Assembly: GCA_934548045.1 (NCBI GenBank)
Contig: CAKTEM010000010.1
Location: 46,711-110,710 of the forward strand
DNA length: 64,000 bases
From: an uncultured Faecalibacterium sp.
GTDB taxonomy: Bacteria > Bacillota > Clostridia > Oscillospirales > Ruminococcaceae
Reading direction: 5' to 3'
The position numbers and the translations under genes are program-made. The notes under the pieces are model-generated. The model was not told where the DNA came from, ran no database searches, and worked only from the letters and a program-made list of their open reading frames with translations. Position 1 is the stretch's first letter. Each line of letters starts with the position of its first letter. Positions 41,795 to 51,330 of the stretch are shown piece after piece.

Positions 41795-43701
41795 AAGACT
41801 TTCAAATCTTACGATATCTGAAACAATTTAAATTCCTGATCGCCATCGGCTCCGTTGTGGCCGGCATACTGTTTTACTATGTCGCAAGCAACCGGCTGCA
41901 GAGCTACACCGCTTCAACAGTCATCGAGTACACTAATTCGGAGGCGGCCGATGGCTATACGCCGGACGGCAGCAAAATTGACACTTCGGAGATCTACGGC
42001 TCCTATATCATCTCAAAAGTGATACAGAACCTCGGCATCGACCCGTCGACGGCCAATATGGATAATATCCGGAACAGCATCTCCATCACTTCCATCATCA
42101 CGGACGAGCAACAGCAGATCTTTGATGGAAAAGTGGTACAGGGCGAGGATGCGACCCTGATTGCAACGCGCTACATGGTCACGTTCAGTTCCGGTGTCGA
42201 CCACGATAAGGATTATCCGCGCACCATGCTGAACGAGATCTTGGATGTCTATTCGGCGTGGTACGGCGAAACGCATGTCAACTCGTCGCGTGCCGCGAAC
42301 GGCGTCAACGATATTTACAGCAAGGGCTACGATTATCTCGAGATGATGGACGTCATCGACGATTCGCTGACGACTACGCTGGCTGTTTTGGACGGCAAGG
42401 TTTCGGGCGATAGTGCGTTCCGTTCCAGCGAGACGGGATACTCGTTCTCGGATCTGTTCTGGGAATATGACCTGCTCCAGAAAATTGAGGTGCCAAAAAT
42501 CACCGCGAAAATTCTCGCAGGCAAAATCACCAAAAACCGGGATGTGCTGCTGAACAAGTACCGCAACCGAAACAATGACCTCTCGATCGAGAACACGGCT
42601 TCGGATGAAGAAATTGAAAAAATTAAGGGTGTCATTGATTCCTATGTCGAGATGATGAGCAGCTCGGGCAACACCAACATCACCTCGGAGTATATTTTAC
42701 AGGACATCTATGATAATGTACGGGATGGCGATAGCTCTAAGACCGACCAGACCACCTCGTATGATAAGCTGTTGATCCGGTATGTCGAAGACCGAACTCA
42801 GAGTACGGCAAATGTCATCGACGCGGCGTATAATGACTATATTCTGGATACCTTCAGCACCGCTCCGGAGCAGAGTTCGCAGGAAGAGCAGGATGAAATA
42901 GCGGCAGAGATCCAGACGCTGGTAAATCGAATCAATACCCTGTATACCAATATGGAAGAGACGACCGACGAATACAACGAGTATCTGGGCGCGGCGAATA
43001 TTTCCGTTCTGTCCAGCGTCGGCGTGACGGAGAAGATCTCCATCAACAAGTTCACCATGATGATCGTCGTGGTCTTCGGTGTCTTCGGCTGTCTGGGTGC
43101 AATTGTGCTGGGTCGTCTGTGGGATATCATCGAATACTACATGTTTACGAACAAAGTTGTCAACCTGCCGAACCGTGCAAGATGCGACCGCTTTATTTCG
43201 GACATGGAAAACAAGATGCTGTCCAACAGCTATCTCTGCGTTGCGCTGAAGATCACAAACCTGCAGGAAGAGAACCGGCGTCTGGGCCGAAGTACCGGCA
43301 ACCAGATGATGAAGACGTTCGCCCGTGTCCTGACGAACGTTTTTACTCCCTCGAACAACATCTTTGTGGCGTACAACGATTCCGGCCAGTATCTGATCTT
43401 TGCGGATGACTTCAACCCGGAGCGCGCAGAGGCATCGCTGGCACAGATGCGCACCGTTCTGGCACAGAAGTGCGAGAGCGAAGTCTACGACATCGAGTAC
43501 AGCGAAGGCTGGGCCTGCTCGGGTGCGGAAAAGAGCTTCTATATCCGGAAGCTGCTGTCCATTGCTCTGCGCCGTCTGGGTGAAGCACAGCGCAATCCAC
43601 AGAAAAAAGACGTGGAACCGGTAAAACCGGAAGAAGCAAAACCGGCAGTTCTGCCCGAAGCGGCGGCAGATGCTGACGGAAAAACAGAAGCGAAAAAATA
43701 A
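41791..43701 (+). CDS. Wzz-like protein with C-terminal degenerate GGDEF domain
   Basis: 636 residues. Residues about 15-32 and 420-442 are membrane helices around an extracytoplasmic Wzz-like domain (TASTVIEYTNSEAADGYTPD). After the second helix the cytoplasmic part (about 450-600) follows a GGDEF fold: VVNLPNRARCDRFISDMENK stands for LTxLxNRRxF, and the strand YLCVALKITNLQEENRRLGR for the metal/nucleotide strand with D-x-D-x-F lost; the active-site loop is YNDSGQYLIF in place of GGDEF. A charged Pro/Ala/Glu tail ends it. It should not make c-di-GMP but could bind it, as the dead GGDEF domain of PelD does in another system. Takes the place a tyrosine-kinase partner holds in usual Gram-positive capsule loci. 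Confidence 0.75.
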   Translation: MKDFQILRYLKQFKFLIAIGSVVAGILFYYVASNRLQSYTASTVIEYTNSEAADGYTPDGSKIDTSEIYGSYIISKVIQNLGIDPSTANMDNIRNSISITSIITDEQQQIFDGKVVQGEDATLIATRYMVTFSSGVDHDKDYPRTMLNEILDVYSAWYGETHVNSSRAANGVNDIYSKGYDYLEMMDVIDDSLTTTLAVLDGKVSGDSAFRSSETGYSFSDLFWEYDLLQKIEVPKITAKILAGKITKNRDVLLNKYRNRNNDLSIENTASDEEIEKIKGVIDSYVEMMSSSGNTNITSEYILQDIYDNVRDGDSSKTDQTTSYDKLLIRYVEDRTQSTANVIDAAYNDYILDTFSTAPEQSSQEEQDEIAAEIQTLVNRINTLYTNMEETTDEYNEYLGAANISVLSSVGVTEKISINKFTMMIVVVFGVFGCLGAIVLGRLWDIIEYYMFTNKVVNLPNRARCDRFISDMENKMLSNSYLCVALKITNLQEENRRLGRSTGNQMMKTFARVLTNVFTPSNNIFVAYNDSGQYLIFADDFNPERAEASLAQMRTVLAQKCESEVYDIEYSEGWACSGAEKSFYIRKLLSIALRRLGEAQRNPQKKDVEPVKPEEAKPAVLPEAAADADGKTEAKK

Positions 43702-43716
43702 ACCGGATATTGGATC

Positions 43717-44811
43717 ATGAATGTGGTTGGAATGGGTGATGCGGAAATGAAAGTGATCGTTGTAGGGCCGGACGGCCATAAGACAAGGGGCGGTATCGCC
43801 TCCGTCTTGCAGGGAATGAGAGAGAACACCTGGCTGACAGAGAAAACCGGAATGGATTTTTTCTCATCTTACTATGAGGGAAATATCGTTCTGAAAATTC
43901 TGTACGGCGTCTGGAGGATCCTGTTATTCAATTTTGTGGTGGACCGGTATGATTTGGTGCATATCCACATGTCCATCAAGGGCAGCGCACAGCGCAAGAT
44001 GCGGTACGCAAAAATCGCGAAGCGGCACGGAAAAAAGCTGGTGCTGCATATCCACAGCGGAAATTTTGTCGTCTACTATAAAAATCTTCCGCCCGAAAAG
44101 CAGAAGGAAGTCAAAGACTGCCTTGAGAGCGCGGACCGTGTGTTCGCGCTTTCGGAGTGTTGGAAAACGGCATTTGAACAGGAGCTTGGTCTGACGAACT
44201 GCGAAGTCATGCCGAATGGAATTTCAGTCAAGAAGTTTCCGCTGTCAGAAAAACCGTTTGCAGAGCGGAAAATCGACTTTCTCTTTCTGGGCCGTCTGGG
44301 AGAACAGAAGGGAACCGACGATACTCTGGATGCTCTTGAGCGGCTTCACAACGAGGGCCGGGAGTTCCGCTGTGTGATGGCCGGAGATGGGCCGTTGGAA
44401 GAATATTCGGCGCAGATAAAACAGAAAGGACTGACAGGACAGGTCGAGCTTGCCGGCTGGGTCGGCGGAGAAAAGAAATCCGGCCTGTTGCAGGACTCTA
44501 AAATTCTGCTGCTGCCGTCCTATCATGAGGGCCTGCCGATGTCGATTCTGGAAGCGATGGCGTCCGAAGAGGCAGTCGTCAGCACACCGGTCGGCGGAAT
44601 TCCGGAAGCGGTAAAGGTCGGCGAGAGCGGCATCCTTATCACGCCGGGCGACACCGAAGCCCTCTACAACGCACTCCGTGACTTTCTGGACGATACCGCA
44701 AAGGCGGAACAGATGGGCCGATACGGACGGAAAATCGTAGAGGAAAAATACGATCTGGAAAAGCTTCACCGGCAGCTGTACGCGGAATATTGCAAAATTC
44801 TCGGAGTGTAA
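43717..44811 (+). CDS. GT4-family glycosyltransferase
   Basis: 364 residues. GT-B fold enzyme: acceptor half beginning KVIVVGPDGHKTRGGIASVL, donor half with DFLFLGRLGEQKGTDDTLDA, VELAGWVGGEKKSGL and PSYHEGLPMSILEAMASEEA, which holds the E-x7-E sugar-nucleotide motif of GT4. Donor and acceptor cannot be read from sequence. Start could also be the ATG at 43747 (MKVIVVG); neither has a strong ribosome site. Two bases separate it from the next GT4 gene. Confidence 0.88.
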   Translation: MNVVGMGDAEMKVIVVGPDGHKTRGGIASVLQGMRENTWLTEKTGMDFFSSYYEGNIVLKILYGVWRILLFNFVVDRYDLVHIHMSIKGSAQRKMRYAKIAKRHGKKLVLHIHSGNFVVYYKNLPPEKQKEVKDCLESADRVFALSECWKTAFEQELGLTNCEVMPNGISVKKFPLSEKPFAERKIDFLFLGRLGEQKGTDDTLDALERLHNEGREFRCVMAGDGPLEEYSAQIKQKGLTGQVELAGWVGGEKKSGLLQDSKILLLPSYHEGLPMSILEAMASEEAVVSTPVGGIPEAVKVGESGILITPGDTEALYNALRDFLDDTAKAEQMGRYGRKIVEEKYDLEKLHRQLYAEYCKILGV

Positions 44812-44813
44812 CG

Positions 44814-45917
44814 ATGGAAAAGGTATTGCAATCGCTGGGTTCCCTGAATATGGGCGGCGCAGAAACGATGGTCGTGAATGTGCTGGACGCGCTCGACCGC
44901 GAAAAGCTGAGCTTTGATTTCGTGATCCCCGGCGCGGAACCCGGCTATTATGAGGAACGGGTCAAAAAGCTGGGCGCAAAGGTCATCCATATCCCAAAGC
45001 GGAGTGAGTCGTTCTGGAGATTCCACCGGGAATTTTACTGTGCGGTGAAAGACGGCGGATACAAAACCGTTCATATCCACACGCAGAACGCCTTTTTCAC
45101 CAGTTTGCAGGTCTTTCTGGCCCGGCGTGCCGGTGCGGAGCGAATCTTAGTTCACAGCCACAATACGATGGATTGGCGGAGCGGAATGGCGTTTCGGCTC
45201 CATGCAAGCTGCCGGAAGTGGCTCTATCAGCATACCGATGTCCGGCTTGCCTGCGGCAGAGAGGCGGCAGAATGGCTGTTCGGCACCGCGCAGGGCGTGG
45301 AGATTTTGCCGCTGCCGGTAAAGTGCGACGCGCTGAGATTTGACCCAGAACGGCAGAAAAAGCTCAAGGAAGAGGCTGGACTGACCGGCAAAACAGTCTA
45401 TCTGCATGTCGGGCGGTTCATGGACGTGAAAAACCACGTCTTTCTGATTCAAATTTTCGAGGAGCTGCACCGCCGCCAGCCGGACAGCGTTCTGCTGTTG
45501 GTCGGTGACGGGGAACTGCGCCCACAAATCGAGGAGCAGGCCAAAGCAGCCGGGCTGAGTGATTCCGTCCGCTTTCTGGGGAATGTCTCGGATGTGCCGG
45601 ACAAGATGAACCTCGCAGATGCGATGATTTTTCCCTCAAAGTATGAGGGCTTCCCGACTGTTCTGCTGGAAGCGCAGGCGGCTGGACTGGACTGCTTTGC
45701 ATCGGACAGCATCACACCGGAAATCAAACTGACAGACCGGATACACTGGCTCTCTCTGGAGCAAAGCCCGGCGGTGTGGGCGGAGAAAATCCTTGTGACC
45801 AAACGAAAACCGGACCGTGCAGCGGATAACGAGCCGGTAAAGGCAAAATATGATGTTTCGGCAGTGACGCGGCGGCTGACCGAGCTGTATACAAAACCGT
45901 TAAATTACAGTAAGTAA
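44814..45917 (+). CDS. GT4-family glycosyltransferase, EpsF-like
   Basis: 367 residues. QSLGSLNMGGAETMVVNVLD is the N-terminal Gly-rich loop of EpsF-like GT4 enzymes; HSHNTM, LHVGRFMDVKNH, VRFLGNVSDVPDKMNLADAM and PSKYEGFPTVLLEAQAAGLD follow. Start at 44814 with GGAGTG upstream. The sugar is unknown. Confidence 0.88.
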   Translation: MEKVLQSLGSLNMGGAETMVVNVLDALDREKLSFDFVIPGAEPGYYEERVKKLGAKVIHIPKRSESFWRFHREFYCAVKDGGYKTVHIHTQNAFFTSLQVFLARRAGAERILVHSHNTMDWRSGMAFRLHASCRKWLYQHTDVRLACGREAAEWLFGTAQGVEILPLPVKCDALRFDPERQKKLKEEAGLTGKTVYLHVGRFMDVKNHVFLIQIFEELHRRQPDSVLLLVGDGELRPQIEEQAKAAGLSDSVRFLGNVSDVPDKMNLADAMIFPSKYEGFPTVLLEAQAAGLDCFASDSITPEIKLTDRIHWLSLEQSPAVWAEKILVTKRKPDRAADNEPVKAKYDVSAVTRRLTELYTKPLNYSK

Positions 45918-45943
45918 AGCAGCAGGATGGAAGGAAGCAAACA

Positions 45944-47218
45944 TTGCTGATAAAGATCATTTATCTGGTTCTCGCGTCGCTGATGTTCTATTTCGTGGAG
46001 GGCGCAATTTCCGCCGGTGGATTCGGCTTTATGTACCGGTATCTGTTCGGCATGGCCATCATCGGCCTGGCAATGGCGTCGTTCATCGTCAAACCGAATA
46101 TGGACCGGGCAAAGCGTCTCACCAAGGGCGTCCTCATCATGTCGACGCCCTACGCCGTGACGGTGCTTTGGTCGGCGGTCATCTGGATCGCCGATTTTGC
46201 GCCGCTCCGCACCATGACACGCGGATTTTTCTTCCCGTTTTATCAATTCATCGCGGCACTGTCCGCGGCCGCGACCCTGTATCTGTTCGGCAAAAACGGC
46301 ATCTGGTATAACCTGCTGGCGATGTGCATCGGCAACACCGTCATCGTTATGCTGGCGGTCAAGGATGGCGGCGGCGTGGGTGTATTTATTCAGGAACTCA
46401 TCGAACTGCTCACCTCGCTGGGTGAGAATACCGGCTATATCATGCACGCAATTGAAGTGCATGACCTGACCTTCTCGTTCGGCCCCTATGCAGTCCTGCT
46501 GGCCCTCTGGATACAGCCGAAAAAGAAGATCTGGTGGATCGCTTCGGCGGCAGTGCTGTTCTATATGACGGTCGGCCTGAAGCGCATCGAGATCGGCGCG
46601 ATCGCCATCGCGGTCATCATCTGCTGGGGCCTGAAGCTGATGAAAAATGATACTGCACGGCACATCGCGAATATCATCTGCGTTGGCACACTGATCGCGA
46701 GCTTTGTCTATATCATCGCCATCCACAATGGATTGTTTGACCTGCTGGAAGATATGGGCATGGACACCAAAGGCCGCGACATGCTGTATCGCTATGTCGC
46801 GCTGAAATATGAGATCTCGCCAATGTTCTTGGGGCGTGGACTGGGATTTAGTAACCAAGCATGGGATTTGAAAGGTCTTATCGGCCCGGAGTGGAAGGGC
46901 GTGCATCAGGATGCCTACCACAACGAGTTTGTCCGAATGTACGTTGAGGTCGGCTTTATCGGCTATTTTGGCTGGTTCCTCTGCTATCTGCCCCTGCGGT
47001 TGAAGTATGTGTGGAAGCATGGCGGCCAGAAAGCCGGTGTCCTTGCGCTGGCGTATTTTATCTACTGTATGATAACCTATGCGACCGATAACACACTGTA
47101 TTATTACTATACCAACCTGAGTGCCTTTATTTTGATGATGTACGAGCTTCTGGCAGACGAGGAAACGGAGAAAGCGGCAAATGTGGCGGAAATTATGGAA
47201 ATTGACGAAACTGAATAG
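45944..47218 (+). CDS. Wzy-like polysaccharide polymerase / O-antigen ligase-type membrane protein
   Basis: 424 residues, about 11 hydrophobic segments, and a larger loop before the last helices (GRGLGFSNQAWDLKGLIGPE, then VHQDAYHNEFVRMYVEVGFI). The H-N-E-F-x-x-x-x-x-E-x-G-F pattern there is typical of Wzy/WaaL-like proteins. Start is a TTG at 45944 with GGAAGG upstream; no ATG nearby fits better. The only polymerase candidate in the cluster. The last 38 bp overlap the next gene. Confidence 0.75.
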   Translation: MLIKIIYLVLASLMFYFVEGAISAGGFGFMYRYLFGMAIIGLAMASFIVKPNMDRAKRLTKGVLIMSTPYAVTVLWSAVIWIADFAPLRTMTRGFFFPFYQFIAALSAAATLYLFGKNGIWYNLLAMCIGNTVIVMLAVKDGGGVGVFIQELIELLTSLGENTGYIMHAIEVHDLTFSFGPYAVLLALWIQPKKKIWWIASAAVLFYMTVGLKRIEIGAIAIAVIICWGLKLMKNDTARHIANIICVGTLIASFVYIIAIHNGLFDLLEDMGMDTKGRDMLYRYVALKYEISPMFLGRGLGFSNQAWDLKGLIGPEWKGVHQDAYHNEFVRMYVEVGFIGYFGWFLCYLPLRLKYVWKHGGQKAGVLALAYFIYCMITYATDNTLYYYYTNLSAFILMMYELLADEETEKAANVAEIMEIDETE

Positions 47219-48284
47219 ATTCTTCTTCCCGAAGATGCTGGAAAAAACAGACGCGAAACCGGTCGAATTGTCCGCAGAGGAAGCGTTGCAGTATCTGGAA
47301 AAAATCCATCCGGATTCCGGCACGACTGCGATTCGGGAAAAGGCCCTTCCGGAACCGGAAAACAGCCCGTATAAGCTGGATATCATCGTACCGGCCTACA
47401 ATGTGGAAGCCTACATCGACGAGTGCGTGCAGTCGATTCTGAACCAGAAGACGGAATATCCCTTCCGGGTCATTCTGGTCGATGACGGCGCGACGGACTC
47501 GACCCCGGAACGGATGGATGCGTTCGCCAAGTACGAAAATGTGCTGGTTCTGCACCAGAAAAACGGCGGCGTGGCAAGAGCGCGGAATAACGGTGTCGAG
47601 CATAGCACCGCACCGTATCTGATATTCGTGGACTCGGACGACCGGCTGGCCGAAGGCGCAGTCCAGAAGCTGATGAAGCAGGCCGAGGAGACCGGTGCGG
47701 ATATCGTGGAGGGCAGCTACTTCAACTTCAAAGGCAGCCAGAAGCGAAACCATTTCCAGAAAGTCGGAGACGTCAATCCACTGCTCGATTTCTATGGGAT
47801 GCCGTGGGGTAAGGTGTACCGGCGTTTTTTCTTTGAAGAGATCGCCTTCCCGGAAAAATACTGGTTTGAGGACAGCGTTCTGCATCAGCTGGTGTATCCA
47901 TTCTCAAAAAAGAGTGTGGGTATCCGGGATATCGTGTATGAGCGGCGGCTGGTCGAGACCAGTGCAGGCCATATCAGCAAAGGGAATCCGCGCAGCATCG
48001 AGACGGTGTGGGTGACACTGCATCTAATCGAGGACAGAAAACAGCTGGGCATGTTGCCCGACCAGAATTATTTTGAGTATTTGATGAATATGGCAATGAT
48101 ATCCTATCATCGGCTGAAAAATCTGGATGAAAAAATCGGACAGGCGGCACTGGTGGTATTTTCGGAACTGTTGAATGAAACGTGTGCGGCGTATCATGCG
48201 CAGTCGAAGGAACGGAAATACTTGGAAGAGTCGATTCGGAAAAAGCAGTATGCGCGGTTTGCGTTCTGCTGTGAAAATATTTGA
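47181..48284 (+). CDS. GT2-family glycosyltransferase with N-terminal extension
   Basis: 367 residues. About 65 residues precede the GT-A domain LDIIVPAYNVEAYIDECVQS, VILVDDGATDSTPERM and the DxD-type motif FVDSDDRL. GT2 enzymes of this shape add one sugar at the cytoplasmic face. Starts inside the end of the polymerase gene (38-bp overlap), so translation is probably coupled. Confidence 0.85.
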   Translation: MWRKLWKLTKLNRFFFPKMLEKTDAKPVELSAEEALQYLEKIHPDSGTTAIREKALPEPENSPYKLDIIVPAYNVEAYIDECVQSILNQKTEYPFRVILVDDGATDSTPERMDAFAKYENVLVLHQKNGGVARARNNGVEHSTAPYLIFVDSDDRLAEGAVQKLMKQAEETGADIVEGSYFNFKGSQKRNHFQKVGDVNPLLDFYGMPWGKVYRRFFFEEIAFPEKYWFEDSVLHQLVYPFSKKSVGIRDIVYERRLVETSAGHISKGNPRSIETVWVTLHLIEDRKQLGMLPDQNYFEYLMNMAMISYHRLKNLDEKIGQAALVVFSELLNETCAAYHAQSKERKYLEESIRKKQYARFAFCCENI

Positions 48285-48304
48285 GGAAAATAGAGGATAA
48301 AAAG

Positions 48305-49333
48305 ATGATCAGTTTCGTCGTGCCGGTCTACAATGGCGAAAAATATCTGCGGCCCTGTCTGGATTCCATCCTTTCGCAGTCGATGCAGGATCTTGAGCTG
48401 ATTTGCGTCAACGATGGTTCCAAAGATTCCTCCCAGAGGATTCTGGAAGAGTATGCGGCAAAAGATCCTCGAGTCCGGGTCGTTGTGCGGGAAAATCAGG
48501 GCGTTTCCGCCGCCCGGAATCACGGCATGGATTTAGCAAAAGGTGAATATCTCTGGTTCTTCGACTGCGACGACATCATGCTGCCCGGTGTGGCGGAGGC
48601 GATGCTGAAGCGTATTCAGGAGACAGGCGCAGATTTCGTCATGGCGAACTGCAAATATTATCACCAGTACGTCGGAAAAATCGAGACACCGGCATGGTGG
48701 AAGATGGAGAACAAGATTTGGACGGGTGATGACCGGCTGAAACTGACCCACGCTTCCGCGCTGTGCGGCTGTAAGCTCTGGAATTTGAATTTCCTGCGCA
48801 AAAACGGTCTGCGGTTCTGGCCGTATCATCTGGCCGAGGACGTGGCATTTTTCCTCTGCTGTGTTGCCAGCAGCGAGCGCGTTGCAGGCTTGGCACGGGA
48901 TGTCTATTATTATCGCATCTATGATGGAAGCAGCTATCGTACTTATTCCCTGCGCGCGCTGGAGCGCATCGAGATCTTTGATAAGGTCGACGCATTTTAT
49001 AAAGAAAAGGGCAATATGGAAGATTTCCGGAAAGAACTGCTCTTCGACCGGATTTTCCACTATAATCTGGAATTCTGTTATATGATGCGGCATAAGAGCA
49101 AGCAGGAGCGCAAGACGATTTTTGATGCCTATATTGCATCGAAGAATCAGCAGGATTTTTCCGGTGTGCAGGACCGGCAGGATATCATGGAGCAGGTTCG
49201 TATCTTTGATAACTATGTGAAGCATCGCAGGATTCGGGAATCGAATCTGCTGTCGCTTGCATACGCCTGTGGTCAGAGAGTGAAAAAAGAGTTGTTGAGA
49301 ATCAAAAACGCAAAAAATCGGGTGGATCTTTGA
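48305..49333 (+). CDS. GT2-family glycosyltransferase
   Basis: 342 residues. MISFVVPVYNGEKYLRPCLD, LICVNDGSKDSSQRIL, GVSAARNHGMDLAKGEYLWF and FFDCDDIM are the GT-A donor-binding motifs. Start at 48305 with AGAGGA upstream. Stop overlaps the next start by one base. Confidence 0.88.
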   Translation: MISFVVPVYNGEKYLRPCLDSILSQSMQDLELICVNDGSKDSSQRILEEYAAKDPRVRVVVRENQGVSAARNHGMDLAKGEYLWFFDCDDIMLPGVAEAMLKRIQETGADFVMANCKYYHQYVGKIETPAWWKMENKIWTGDDRLKLTHASALCGCKLWNLNFLRKNGLRFWPYHLAEDVAFFLCCVASSERVAGLARDVYYYRIYDGSSYRTYSLRALERIEIFDKVDAFYKEKGNMEDFRKELLFDRIFHYNLEFCYMMRHKSKQERKTIFDAYIASKNQQDFSGVQDRQDIMEQVRIFDNYVKHRRIRESNLLSLAYACGQRVKKELLRIKNAKNRVDL

Positions 49334-51324
49334 TGAAAACAGAGGGAAAAATACCGGAACTGAGCGTTATCGTTCCAATCTATAAAGTCGAGAAATATCT
49401 GAAAGAGTGCGTCGACAGCATCCTGAATCAGACCTTCACGGATTTTGAGCTGATTCTGGTAGACGATGGCTCACCGGATCGCTGTCCGCAGATGTGCGAT
49501 GAGTACGCAAAGCAGGATGACAGGATACGGGTCATTCATCAGAAAAACAGTGGTCTTTCGGCAGCACGAAACGCAGGCATTGAAGTATCGCGCGGAAAAT
49601 GGCTTGGATTCGTTGACTCGGATGATTTTGTGGCTCCGGACTTTTACGAAAAGCTTCATACCGCGGCAGTTACGGCAAATGCAGATTGCGCGATGTGCAA
49701 CATCCAGCTGACAAAAGAAGATGGGCGGTTCATGCAGACGCCGGAGGACATGTATATAGGTGATGGCGTCTGTACAGGAAAGAAAGCCTTGAATACCATT
49801 GAAAAACGCGTCAACACGCCGTATGTCGTGGCATGGAATAAAATCTATCGGCGTGAGATTTTTCAGACGATGCGTTATCCAAAAGGCCGTGTCAATGAGG
49901 ATGGTTTTGTTTTTGGAGAGCTATTCAGCACGGTGAAAATACTGGCCCTTGTGAAAGAGCCGCTTTACTATTACCGGCAACGAGAGGGCAGTATTATGCG
50001 CTCTCAGTATACAGTCCGGAATTTAGATTCTATGTGGGGTTTTGTGTCCTGCTATGAATATTTTGAAGCTCATGGAGAACGTGACCTGCTCGCGTCGACC
50101 GAGAGAAAAATTTTTGCGAAACTGACGGATGTTTACTATGCACTTCCGCCGGAAGAACGCAAAAGTGAAGAAGTAAAACGGGCAAAAAAGAAACAGCTTG
50201 AAATCGCAAAGACACTATATCGAGATAAGAGACTGAGTAAAAGAGCGTTGTTCCGGACAGTGCTGTTTCAGCTTTCTCCGGGGTTGTATGGGGGTTGGAA
50301 AAAAATGAACGAAATGAAACTGAAAAAATTAAGGGGGGGGGTAAGATATCCAGAAATTAGTCTTATCGTTCCAATCTATAAAGTCGAGAAATATCTGAAA
50401 GAGTGCGTCGACAGCATCCTGAATCAGACCTTTACCGATTTTGAGCTGATTTTAGTAGATGACGGTTCACCAGATAATTGTCCGCAGATGTGCGATGAGT
50501 ACGCGAAACAGGACAGCCGGATACGGGTGATTCATCAGAAAAACGGTGGTGTTTCCTCTGCCCGGAATGTTGGTCTTTCTGCGGCACAGGGAGAATGGAT
50601 TGGGTTCGTCGACCCGGATGACTATGTCTCACCGATATTTTATGAGACACTGATAAAGGCTGCGCAGGATGCAGATGCAGACTGCGCGATGTGCAGTGCC
50701 GAAAACATAACGGAGGATGGAAAACCGCTTGGAAAAATCGAGCCAAGTGTTTTGGATGAAGTTACGACAGGTAGACAGGTCTTAAAAAATATCGGGAAAA
50801 ACATGGTCTTATGGAACAAGGTATACAAACGAAAGTGCTGGGAAAACCTGCATTTTCCGGAAGATAAGATCAATGAAGACGCATATATTTTTGCAGAATT
50901 GTTTGTGCAGGTGAATAAGGTAGCAAGCATCTCAAAACGGCTGTACTATTATCGGGTGCGGCCGAGAAGTATCATGACGACAAAAAAGAAGCTGCACAAC
51001 CTGAATGAAACAGCTGCGTTTGTCTATTGCTTTGAATATTTTGAGACACATGGAATGTTGGAACTGCTTGCGCCGACGGAAAAACAAATCTTTGGAAAGC
51101 TGACAAACGTCTACTACGCTCTGCCGAAAGATGCTCAGCGGAGCGAGGAAGCGAAAGCAGCGAAAAAGATGCAGCGAGACGCCGTGAAAAAGCTCTGGCA
51201 GTACCATCTTTTAAGTGGAAGAACCCTCTTCCGGACGGTACTGTTCCAGCTTTTCCCGGATATTTATGGATTGAGAAAACAGGCTTACCGTTTGAATGTA
51301 GAGAAAATTTCGGAAGGGGTCTGA
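49333..51324 (+). CDS. Tandem double GT2 glycosyltransferase
   Basis: 663 residues made of two homologous GT2 units, residues about 1-333 and 334-663. Each starts with a near-identical block (VPIYKVEKYLKECVDSILNQ, then TFTDFELILVDDGSPD) and has FVDSDDF or FVDPDDY as the metal-binding motif and a related C-terminal region. Unit 2 begins directly after a G9 tract (50333-50341) and has no start codon of its own, so it depends on read-through. The unit-2 motif has Pro in place of Ser (DPDD). The joined form resembles two-domain synthases that lay down alternating sugars, but here it more likely arose by recent tandem duplication. Start ATG at 49333; the TTG before it is not needed. Confidence 0.88.
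   Translation: MKTEGKIPELSVIVPIYKVEKYLKECVDSILNQTFTDFELILVDDGSPDRCPQMCDEYAKQDDRIRVIHQKNSGLSAARNAGIEVSRGKWLGFVDSDDFVAPDFYEKLHTAAVTANADCAMCNIQLTKEDGRFMQTPEDMYIGDGVCTGKKALNTIEKRVNTPYVVAWNKIYRREIFQTMRYPKGRVNEDGFVFGELFSTVKILALVKEPLYYYRQREGSIMRSQYTVRNLDSMWGFVSCYEYFEAHGERDLLASTERKIFAKLTDVYYALPPEERKSEEVKRAKKKQLEIAKTLYRDKRLSKRALFRTVLFQLSPGLYGGWKKMNEMKLKKLRGGVRYPEISLIVPIYKVEKYLKECVDSILNQTFTDFELILVDDGSPDNCPQMCDEYAKQDSRIRVIHQKNGGVSSARNVGLSAAQGEWIGFVDPDDYVSPIFYETLIKAAQDADADCAMCSAENITEDGKPLGKIEPSVLDEVTTGRQVLKNIGKNMVLWNKVYKRKCWENLHFPEDKINEDAYIFAELFVQVNKVASISKRLYYYRVRPRSIMTTKKKLHNLNETAAFVYCFEYFETHGMLELLAPTEKQIFGKLTNVYYALPKDAQRSEEAKAAKKMQRDAVKKLWQYHLLSGRTLFRTVLFQLFPDIYGLRKQAYRLNVEKISEGV
49367..49436 (+). repeat. 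70-bp direct repeat, copy 1
   Basis: By eye identical to 50363-50432, lying at the start of GT2 unit 1. The two are offset by 996 bp, a multiple of three. Confidence 0.85.
50333..50341 (+). repeat. G9 tract at the join of the two GT2 units
   Basis: Nine G inside the reading frame (codons AGG GGG GGG GTA). With eight G the next codon would be TAA; with ten, a TAG follows within a few codons. Either change would leave only unit 1. Confidence 0.9.
50363..50432 (+). repeat. 70-bp direct repeat, copy 2
   Basis: Second copy of the repeat at 49367-49436, at the start of GT2 unit 2. Confidence 0.85.
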
Positions 51325-51330
51325 ATCGTT

